From contig DGEY01000029.1 of the NCBI GenBank assembly GCA_002391385.1, positions 1 to 10,117 on the forward strand: a stretch of DNA of 10,117 nucleotides, in the 5' to 3' direction. The position numbers and the translations under genes were made by a program. The notes beneath the pieces are model-generated. The model saw only the letters and a program-made list of their open reading frames with translations. It searched no databases and had not been told where the DNA came from. How positions within the stretch are numbered: position 1 is the stretch's first letter; each line of letters begins with the position of its first letter. This document shows, in pieces, positions 1 to 6,236 of the stretch. This DNA comes from Firmicutes bacterium UBA3914 (GTDB taxonomy: Bacteria > Bacillota > Limnochordia > Darwinibacteriales > Darwinibacteriaceae).

Positions 1-17
1 GACATGCCGGGCGCACC

Positions 18-50
18 ACGAAAGGAAGCACTCAGGCAGTGCTTCCCTTT
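18..50 (-). terminator. Probable intrinsic terminator after mutS2
   Basis: Read on the minus strand, a 9-bp perfect stem (GGAAGCACT at 46-38 with AGTGCTTCC at 32-24) closes a 5-nt loop. After a one-base bulge, three A-T pairs can extend it. It begins 3 nt after the mutS2 stop codon. The T-tract is short (TTT then CGTGG), so termination may be inefficient, but position and stem strength fit the end of the amidase-U32-mutS2 unit. The stem is nearly symmetrical and could also act on a plus-strand transcript arriving from the left. Confidence 0.6.
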
Positions 51-52
51 GC

Positions 53-2401
53 TTAACTGGACTGATGGAGTTCCACAATCGTTACCCCGTGCCCACCTTG
101 ATTGGGCTCGGCGTAGCGGTACCCCCGCACATGGGGATGACCGGCTAGATACCGCTGGATGGCTTCCCCTAAAGTACCCGTCCCCTTGCCGTGGATCAGG
201 CGCACCCGTCCAAGCGACGAGAGGAAAGCGTCATCCAGGTATTTATCCACCAAGGCCAGACCCTCCTCCACGGTTTTACCCCGCAAATCCAGCTCAGAGC
301 TGATGTGGGAGCTCTTGGCCAGATGGGCCCGGCGGGTGCCCCCCACAGCTTTCCGCTCCTGGGGCTGGGATCCCTCGGTGCGCTCCAAGTCCTCCAGCTT
401 CACGGTGATCTTCATGATGCCCACCTGCACCTGGACATCGCCGTCCGGGCCCGGCGGCTCCAGGACAAAGCCTGTCTGCCGCAGGCTTTTGATGCGCACT
501 TCTTCTCCCCGCTTGAGGTCCTGGGGGCCTAGAGCCTTGGGCCTTTCCCGGCGCTGGCTGCGCAGCTCGGTACTGCGGGCCGTAAGGTGCTCCCGGTACT
601 CCTTCACCCTTTCCTCCAACTCTTGGCGGCTCAGGCGTCGGGCTTCCCCCAGGATCTGGTTGATGTCGTTTTGGGCCTGCTCCACCAGGGCCAGCGCTTC
701 CGCCCGGGCCTCTTCCAAGAGCTCCTCCCGGTTTTCAGCCAGTACCTGGAGCTTCTTTTCATATTGAGCCTTCAGCTCCTCGTACTCCCTGCGCAGCTGC
801 TGGGCGGCCTGGCGGTCCGCCTCAGCTTGGCGGCGGCTCCTTTCCATCTCGGCGATCAAGTCCTCCACCTGCACATGCCCGGAAGAGAGCAGGGCCTGGC
901 CACGCTCCACGATCTCAACCGGCAGCCCCAACCGCTTGGAAATGGCAAAGGCGTTGCTCTTGCCAGGGATACCGATGGATAGGCGGTACGTAGGCCTGAG
1001 GGTTTCCAGGTCAAACTCCACACTGGCGTTTTCCACGCCCTCATGGTTGTAGGCGTAGGTCTTCAGTTCCGAATAGTGGGTGGTGGCCACGGTATGCACT
1101 CCCCGGGTGCGCAGGTAATCCAAGATGGCCGTGGCCAAGGCTGCGCCTTCCGTGGGGTCAGTTCCCGCCCCTAGCTCATCCAGGAGCACCAGGGAATCGT
1201 CCTTGAGCTCTTTAAGGATCTGGACTATGGTGCTCATGTGGGAAGAGAAGGTGCTCAAGCTCTGTTCGATGCTCTGTTCATCGCCGATATCGGCGTAGAT
1301 GCCCTGGAAAACAGGGAGGGTGGAGCCTGGCGCGGCCGGGATGTGCAATCCCGCCTGGGCCATGAGGCAGAACAGGCCCACTGTTTTCAGGGTGACCGTC
1401 TTGCCGCCGGTGTTGGGCCCGGTGATCACCAGAACATGAAAATCGCCACCCAGCCAGATGTCAATGGGCACCACTTCCCCGGTGAGCAGAGGATGCCTGC
1501 CCTGCTTGATATGGATCCGGCCCTCCCTGTTCAGCACCGGAGCCACGCCATCCACCGCCCGGCTGAAACGGGCTTTGGCGAAAATGCAGTCCAGTTCCGT
1601 CACCACCTGGAGGTTGTCCAGAAGAACCTGCGCCTGTTCCCCCACGGCTGAGCTCAACCGCCTTAGGATGCGCTCCACTTCCGCCTGTTCCTCCTGGGCG
1701 GCAATGCTCAGCTCATTGTTCAGCTCCACGGCAAAGGCCGGCTCCATGAACAAGGTGGCCCCGCTTCCGGACTGATCGTGGACGATCCCCTGGAATTTGC
1801 TGCGGAACTCGCTTTTCACCGGTACCACGTAGCGGCCGCTCCGCACTGTTATGATGGGTTCCTGGAGGACCTTCTGCATAGCCGGCGAATGGATCAGGTT
1901 TTCCAGGCGCTCTTTGAGGCGGTTGGCCAGCGTCCGCATTTTGCTGCGGATTCTCCCCAGCTCCGGCGAGGCCCAATCCCGCACCGTGCCATCATGATCT
2001 AAACAGCGCTCTATTTCTTCCCGCATGCCCTTGAGGGGCTGCAGCCTCTGGTGGAATTCAGCTAAGGGCCCCTCTTCTTCCGCTAAGTAGCGCTTGAGCT
2101 GGCCCACGCAGTAAAGAAGATCAGCCACGGCCAGCAGCTGCAGGGGATCCAAAACGCCCCCCAGGCGGGCCCGGCCCACCACGGCGCGAATATCACTTGC
2201 TCCACCGAAGGGGGGCTCTCCGTGCTTCCACAAAAGACGCACCCCTTCAGAGGTCAAGGTGAGGGAACTGACCACCTCGTTGAAATCGGTTGAGGGCTGG
2301 AGCTGGCCCATTAACTCCCGGCTCAAGGAAAAACTGGTGCGCTCCGCCACCAGCTCCCGCACTTTCAGCCATTCCAAAACCCTGAGGCTCTTTTCATTCA
2401 T
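53..2401 (-). CDS. mutS2: MutS2: endonuclease MutS2 / ribosome collision factor with Smr domain
   Basis: This is a full-length MutS2 of 782 residues; the Bacillus protein is of almost the same size. The order is an N-terminal lever/clamp region (1-310), then the MutS-type ATPase with Walker A GPNTGGKT at 328-335, the family signature around 371-389 (DIGDEQSIEQS), Walker B LVLLDE at 404-409 and the TTHY switch at 440-443. A charged coiled coil follows at about 505-605, a small beta-rich linker at 620-675, and a C-terminal Smr domain with LDLRG at 704-708 and HGKGTG at 737-742. No MutS mismatch-recognition domain is present, as expected for MutS2. Known roles in the family are limiting homologous recombination and, in Bacillus, recognising collided ribosomes; which applies here is inferred. 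The ATG start is preceded by AAGGTGG with 9-nt spacing. That site overlaps the stop of the U32 gene, so the two are translationally close and share a transcript. Confidence 0.97.
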   Translation of the reverse strand: MNEKSLRVLEWLKVRELVAERTSFSLSRELMGQLQPSTDFNEVVSSLTLTSEGVRLLWKHGEPPFGGASDIRAVVGRARLGGVLDPLQLLAVADLLYCVGQLKRYLAEEEGPLAEFHQRLQPLKGMREEIERCLDHDGTVRDWASPELGRIRSKMRTLANRLKERLENLIHSPAMQKVLQEPIITVRSGRYVVPVKSEFRSKFQGIVHDQSGSGATLFMEPAFAVELNNELSIAAQEEQAEVERILRRLSSAVGEQAQVLLDNLQVVTELDCIFAKARFSRAVDGVAPVLNREGRIHIKQGRHPLLTGEVVPIDIWLGGDFHVLVITGPNTGGKTVTLKTVGLFCLMAQAGLHIPAAPGSTLPVFQGIYADIGDEQSIEQSLSTFSSHMSTIVQILKELKDDSLVLLDELGAGTDPTEGAALATAILDYLRTRGVHTVATTHYSELKTYAYNHEGVENASVEFDLETLRPTYRLSIGIPGKSNAFAISKRLGLPVEIVERGQALLSSGHVQVEDLIAEMERSRRQAEADRQAAQQLRREYEELKAQYEKKLQVLAENREELLEEARAEALALVEQAQNDINQILGEARRLSRQELEERVKEYREHLTARSTELRSQRRERPKALGPQDLKRGEEVRIKSLRQTGFVLEPPGPDGDVQVQVGIMKITVKLEDLERTEGSQPQERKAVGGTRRAHLAKSSHISSELDLRGKTVEEGLALVDKYLDDAFLSSLGRVRLIHGKGTGTLGEAIQRYLAGHPHVRGYRYAEPNQGGHGVTIVELHQSS

Positions 2402-2415
2402 CCTGTGACACCACC

Positions 2416-4536
2416 TTACAGCACACCGCGAAAATAGTGGCCCTTCGTGAACTCACCCGGCAGCTCCACCTGCTCTCCCCGCAGCCCGCGCCTGTAGGCC
2501 GCCACCACTTGGCCGATCCAAGCTGGGTCTTTGGTGCGACCCTCGATGCGCAGGTAGCTGATGCCGCTGGCCTGCAGCTGCCCGATGTGGCCCAGGAGGG
2601 AAAGCTCCCGGGAGTTGAAAATGTGCATCCTGCACCAGCGATCGAACTTGACCGGAAAGACAAAACCTTTCTTGTCCCTGAGCTTGAGCTCTTGGTCCTG
2701 GCACTGCCCGCGGCAGCCCTGGTCCCGAAACCAACAGTGCTTGGTAATCATGGATTCTACGGGCCCGTGGGCCACAACCGCCACCTCCACTGGGGCATGC
2801 TGGCAGATCCGCTTGATCTCACTCAGCTTCAGCTCTAGGGAGGCGGTAACCAAAGAGGCGCCAGCTTCAGCCAGCTGCCAGGCAGTCCAAGAGTTAAACA
2901 GGTTAAAGGACCAGTCGGCGTGCACCGGCAGCCCCGGGAAGCGGTCCCGCAGGCTGCGCCAGGTTCCGAAATTACCCACAAGCACACCGTCAAAGGGCTG
3001 GCCCTGCAGCGCTCGCTCCAGCTCAGCCAGCATCTGGTTTTCCGTTATCCTTTCCAGATGGACAAACACCGGGACCTGCGCCTCCCGTCCCAGCTCCCAG
3101 GCTGGGGTAAGCTCAGTCAGCCAGTTGGAGTAAGCTCGGCTGTAGACCTGGCCGGAGAAGTAGATGATATCCGCACCGGCTCGCAGAGCCGCTTCCGTGC
3201 CAGCCAGATCGGAAACGGTCACCGCGATCTTGAGCTCCCCGGGCTGCCGCCGCATCGGAGCTAGTCCTTGGTGCTGGATTGGCATAGACTCCCTATGCCT
3301 ATACCCTGCTAAACGCTCCCGCTCCCAAAGCGCGACCAGCTCCCGCCTGGCGCGGTTAAGCTCGCTTACGGGCAGGTGCAGACCTTCCCCCAGCTCCGCC
3401 CGGAACTCCACAATCTCCAGGGGATCATTGCCCAAGCGGAGGAGCTTCTCCCGGAGCAGTTCTTCCGTGAACCCGGCGCCCCGGGCAGGCTGCGCGGGGA
3501 TGCTCCCCCGCAAGTCAGCCTGGACTCCATCCTCGTCCACTAGGGTCAGCTGCAGGCTGTGACCCAGGGCCACCTTGGCCCAGAGCCGGGCCTTCACCTT
3601 CCGCAGGGCCCGGGGTGAACTGTAGCTTGCCCTGGCGCTTCCGGTCCGCTGGGCTTTTTGGGGCGGATGATATGTAATGAGGTCAGTGGGCGTCCGGTCC
3701 TGGATATAAGCGGTGGTGAAACCCCGGTTGAACACCTCGGCCAGCTCCCCGCGGTCGAAGGGCCGGCCATCCAGGGCCGCCCGGTACGTGCGCACCACAA
3801 CACCCACGTAATCGGGGCTCTTCAGCCGTCCCTCGATCTTTAAAGAAACGGCACCTGCCTCCTGCAGCTCCTGGAGGTAGTCGATGAGGCAGAGATCCCG
3901 CGGCGAAAGCACGTATTCCCCCGGAACCTCCAGGCCCAGGAGCTCATAGGGCTGCCGGCAGGGCTGGGCGCAGCGGCCCCGGTTGCCGCTGCGGCCTCCG
4001 ATTAAGCTGCTCAGGAGGCACTGCCCCGAGTAGCAGATGCAGAGCGCACCGTGGACGAAAACCTCCAGCTCCAGACTGGTCCGCCGGCTGATCTGGGCAA
4101 TGTCCGACAGGCCCAGTTCCCGGGCCAAGACGACCCTGCGCAAGCCCAGCTCCTCCGCGGCCTGCACATCTCCCGCATTGTGCAGAGTCATCTGGGTGCT
4201 CCCGTGCAGTTCCAAGGCGGGCAGCTCCTCCCGGGCCCGCCTGATCAGCCCCAGATCCTGGACTATGACCGCATCGGCCCCCCAGCGGTAAAGATCCCCA
4301 AGGTAGGCCAAAGCATCATCCAGCTCATCGTCGCGCAGCAGGGTGTTTACGGTGACATAGACCTTAACGCCCCGGATGTGGCAGTAGTCCAGGGCTGCCT
4401 GCAGTTCTTCCGCGGTAAAATTAGCCGCTGCAGCCCGGGCGCTGTAGGCTTTACCGCCTAGATAGACCGCATCGGCACCGTTTTCCACCGCGGCGCGCAG
4501 GGCCTCAAAGGATCCTGCGGGTGCCAATAACTCCAC
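2416..4536 (-). CDS. U32-family protein (RlhA/TrhP-like), two-module form
   Basis: The protein has 706 residues and starts with GTG, preceded by a perfect AAGGAGG with 7-nt spacing that overlaps the amidase stop codon. The N-terminus (MELLAPAGSFEALRAAV) and the block at 160-193 (EVFVHGALCICYSGQC, then NRGRCAQPCR) are the classic U32 signature. LSPRDLC (210-216) and IEGRLKSPDYV (234-244) complete the first module. Cys166, Cys173, Cys189 and Cys193 resemble the iron-sulfur ligands of U32 proteins. About 290-430 is a linker region resembling DUF3656. Residues 435-706 are a diverged second U32 module with HG at 590-591, Cys601/608/612/635, and IEGRTKDPAWIG. U32 proteins are named peptidases, but characterised members (RlhA, TrhP, UbiU/V) take part in oxygen-independent hydroxylation of RNA or ubiquinone precursors. 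An RNA-modifying role is therefore more likely than proteolysis, but the substrate cannot be told from sequence. Confidence 0.93.
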   Translation of the reverse strand: MELLAPAGSFEALRAAVENGADAVYLGGKAYSARAAAANFTAEELQAALDYCHIRGVKVYVTVNTLLRDDELDDALAYLGDLYRWGADAVIVQDLGLIRRAREELPALELHGSTQMTLHNAGDVQAAEELGLRRVVLARELGLSDIAQISRRTSLELEVFVHGALCICYSGQCLLSSLIGGRSGNRGRCAQPCRQPYELLGLEVPGEYVLSPRDLCLIDYLQELQEAGAVSLKIEGRLKSPDYVGVVVRTYRAALDGRPFDRGELAEVFNRGFTTAYIQDRTPTDLITYHPPQKAQRTGSARASYSSPRALRKVKARLWAKVALGHSLQLTLVDEDGVQADLRGSIPAQPARGAGFTEELLREKLLRLGNDPLEIVEFRAELGEGLHLPVSELNRARRELVALWERERLAGYRHRESMPIQHQGLAPMRRQPGELKIAVTVSDLAGTEAALRAGADIIYFSGQVYSRAYSNWLTELTPAWELGREAQVPVFVHLERITENQMLAELERALQGQPFDGVLVGNFGTWRSLRDRFPGLPVHADWSFNLFNSWTAWQLAEAGASLVTASLELKLSEIKRICQHAPVEVAVVAHGPVESMITKHCWFRDQGCRGQCQDQELKLRDKKGFVFPVKFDRWCRMHIFNSRELSLLGHIGQLQASGISYLRIEGRTKDPAWIGQVVAAYRRGLRGEQVELPGEFTKGHYFRGVL

Positions 4537-4548
4537 CGAAGTTCCTCC

Positions 4549-5253
4549 TTAGAACGACGCGAAATATTCATTGATGCCCATCAGCAGCGCCCGCGCCACC
4601 TCCAGCCGGTAGGTGGGCTGAGCTAAGCGCGCCGCTTCCTGCGCATTGCTCAAAAAGCCGATTTCCACCAAAGCCGCCGGCATGGTGGTGTTCCGCAGCA
4701 CGTAGAAATTGCTGCGGCGCACGCCCAAGTCCACCGTATCCAGGTGGCGGGCCAGAGAGCGCTGCAGAGCCTCCGCCAGGGCCAAATCCTGGCTTTTGTA
4801 ATAGTGAACAGACGTTCCAGAGACGCTGCTGTCGGCATGCCAGTCATTGTGCAGCGAGATGAAGATCTGGCCGCTGCTGCGGTTGGCGGCAGCCACCCGC
4901 ACCGCCAGCTGGCCGTTCTCCTTTTCCGCATAGACGGTGCCCCAAGCTGGACTTTGGTCGCTGCTCCGGGTCATGATCACCTTGGCCCCGGCCCGTTCCA
5001 GCATGCCTTTGAGCTCCCAAGCGACGGCCAGCACGTTTTCAGCCTCGCTGGAGGGACCCACTCCCACTGTTCCCGGGTCGCCTCCGCCATGGCCGGGATC
5101 CAAAACGATCACTTTACCCTGCAGATACCGGGGGCCCGAGAGCAATTCCTGGCCACCGGGAGTGCGGGAACCGGTCAAGGTGGAAACCACAAACATCACC
5201 AGCATGAGCACTGTTGCCCAGAGGTGAGAATGCAAAACCAGCGTTTTACGCAC
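4549..5253 (-). CDS. N-acetylmuramoyl-L-alanine amidase, CwlD-like, membrane-anchored
   Basis: This 234-residue protein is a zinc amidase of the Amidase_3 family, which cuts the bond between MurNAc and the peptide stem of peptidoglycan. A basic start and a hydrophobic stretch (about 9-28) form a signal peptide or anchor, so it acts outside the membrane. Zinc ligands appear to be His55 in LDPGHGG, Glu70 in SSEAENVLAVA and His135 in SLHNDWH; the catalytic Glu is Glu197 in ALVEIGFLSN. There is no SH3, AMIN, SPOR or LysM wall-binding domain. Size, anchor and overall layout, including the YAEKENGQLAVRV region, recall Bacillus CwlD, which helps make muramic-delta-lactam in spore cortex; that role is inferred only. 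The GTG start is the first start after an in-frame TAG. The preceding AGGGGGG (5267-5261) is the likely ribosome binding site, like that of pheT, and lies partly in a stable hairpin. The gene is 12 nt from the U32 gene. Confidence 0.92.
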   Translation of the reverse strand: MRKTLVLHSHLWATVLMLVMFVVSTLTGSRTPGGQELLSGPRYLQGKVIVLDPGHGGGDPGTVGVGPSSEAENVLAVAWELKGMLERAGAKVIMTRSSDQSPAWGTVYAEKENGQLAVRVAAANRSSGQIFISLHNDWHADSSVSGTSVHYYKSQDLALAEALQRSLARHLDTVDLGVRRSNFYVLRNTTMPAALVEIGFLSNAQEAARLAQPTYRLEVARALLMGINEYFASF

Positions 5254-5262
5254 AGCCTAACC

Positions 5263-5291
5263 CCCCTGCTAGAAGTCTTTCTAGCCAGGGG
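5263..5291 (-). promoter_or_regulatory. Hairpin covering the amidase ribosome binding site
   Basis: On the minus strand CCCCT (5291-5287), a bulged G, and GCTAGA (5285-5280) pair with TCTAGC (5273-5268) and AGGGG (5267-5263), leaving a 6-nt loop. This gives 11 bp. The 3' arm includes most of AGGGGGG, the only plausible Shine-Dalgarno sequence for the GTG at 5253. No T-run follows, so it is not a normal intrinsic terminator. It could restrain amidase translation or act as an mRNA-stabilising or processing site after the cvpA terminator. The structure is seen; the function is inferred. Confidence 0.5.
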
Positions 5292-5346
5292 CTTTCCTTC
5301 CTCTAGGCAAGTTCCGGGGCTTATGGCAGGGAAGCGAAGCTGACCC

Positions 5347-5371
5347 AAGAAAACCCTGCTCTCGCAGGGTT
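5347..5371 (-). terminator. Probable intrinsic terminator after cvpA
   Basis: Read on the minus strand, AACCCTGC (5371-5364) pairs perfectly with GCAGGGTT (5359-5352) around a GAGA tetraloop of the very stable GNRA type. It is followed by a T-rich stretch (TTTTCTT, 5353-5347, partly inside the stem). It begins about 10 nt after the cvpA stop codon. The T-run is short and interrupted, so some read-through into the amidase-U32-mutS2 genes is likely. Confidence 0.6.
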
Positions 5372-5380
5372 CCAGCGCTG

Positions 5381-5914
5381 TTACGCTGAGTTGGCGGCCG
5401 GAAAGAGCCACGATGGCCGCTGGAGATCTTCCGGCCAGTAGTGATCTAAGTATTGGTAAACGTAGGGCAGCAGCAGATCGATCTGCTGCAGGACCACCGA
5501 CTCGCTGAGCATGGCGTTGAGCACCGCGATATCCACGGCACTGGTGGCGATGAGCACAATCAGCACCACCGCCACCACCTTCAGCACCCCGAAAGCCGCT
5601 CCCCCCAGGTGATCCAGTATGGAAAAGGGAGTAAAGCTGATGGCCTTGGACCAAACATAGCCGAAGAAGGCTCCCAGCAGGCTGATGCCCAGCAGCAGGG
5701 CCACAAAAGAGATGGTCTGCGCCTGCCAAGTGGACAGCTCATAGTTGGCCATGAGCACCATAGCCAGGCTCTGGTAGCTGTGGTAGGCGACGATGATGGC
5801 CAGGATAGCCCCCATCAGGCTGAACAGCTCCCGGATGAGACCTTTCTTGAAACCTTTGAGGAGACCCAGGGCTAGGCATACCAAAACCACCAGGTCGATC
5901 CACTTCCCGATCAT
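5381..5914 (-). CDS. cvpA: CvpA family membrane protein
   Basis: The 177-residue protein has four predicted membrane segments (about 5-20, 27-45, 65-88 and 105-125). It carries the CvpA-type pattern GLLKGFKKGLIRELFSLMG (17-35) after the first segment and DHLGGAAFGVLKVVAV (101-116) in the last. The C-terminal 45 residues are polar and probably cytoplasmic or extracellular. The family was named for colicin V production in E. coli, but its role in most bacteria is unclear; in Bacillus the homologue (YshB) sits next to zapA as here. The ATG has GGAGGG 5 nt upstream, overlapping the zapA end, and the gap to zapA is 13 nt, so the two are co-transcribed and probably translationally coupled. A terminator-like hairpin follows the gene. 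Confidence 0.9.
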   Translation of the reverse strand: MIGKWIDLVVLVCLALGLLKGFKKGLIRELFSLMGAILAIIVAYHSYQSLAMVLMANYELSTWQAQTISFVALLLGISLLGAFFGYVWSKAISFTPFSILDHLGGAAFGVLKVVAVVLIVLIATSAVDIAVLNAMLSESVVLQQIDLLLPYVYQYLDHYWPEDLQRPSWLFPAANSA

Positions 5915-5927
5915 GCCAACCCTCCGC

Positions 5928-6188
5928 TCACTTGGCTTCTTCCATCAAAGCCAGCAGCTCCTCATGCTCTGCCCTAAGTTTTTCCAGCTCATTGAGGAGG
6001 TTGAGGGCGACTAAGATCGCTACCCGGTAACGAGGCAGCAGGGGATTGCTCTTCTGCACTTCTACCATACGTTCATTCACCGAAGCCGCCAGGGCCTTGA
6101 TGTACTCCTCCGAAGCCTGACCTCTGACGATATGCTCTTCACCGAGGATCTGCACCCGCACCGACTTTACCTCTTGTGCCGTGCTCAC
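5928..6188 (-). CDS. zapA: Cell division protein ZapA
   Basis: An 86-residue ZapA of normal length for Gram-positive bacteria. It has an N-terminal beta-rich head (VKSVRVQILGEEHIVRGQAS, about 7-26), the conserved block EEYIKALAASVNERM (27-41) and a C-terminal helix (about 52-86) for dimer coiled-coil formation. ZapA binds FtsZ in the cytoplasm and bundles its filaments, stabilising the Z-ring. The GTG start is supported by GGAGGG 7 nt upstream and by an in-frame TAG two codons before it. It lies 48 nt after pheT and 13 nt before cvpA. No convincing promoter is visible in the pheT-zapA gap, so it is most likely read from the T-box-controlled pheST transcript. Confidence 0.93.
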   Translation of the reverse strand: MSTAQEVKSVRVQILGEEHIVRGQASEEYIKALAASVNERMVEVQKSNPLLPRYRVAILVALNLLNELEKLRAEHEELLALMEEAK

Positions 6189-6236
6189 GACCTATCCCTC
6201 CCCCTTCTCAATTCTACTCCCCTCGGCCATTTCCTC

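Noticed and set aside
5320..5348. Possible promoter TTGGGT-17 nt-CATAAG in the cvpA-amidase gap
   Set aside because: It matches the consensus at only 3 and 4 of 6 positions. A promoter here would fit the layout, but the sequence alone does not support it.
6192..6230. A 12-codon ORF (MAEGSRIEKGEG) between pheT and zapA
   Set aside because: It has a GGAGG at only 2-nt spacing, which is too close, and the purine-rich stretch is better explained as the region carrying the zapA ribosome binding site. It ends at a TAG in frame with and two codons before the zapA start.
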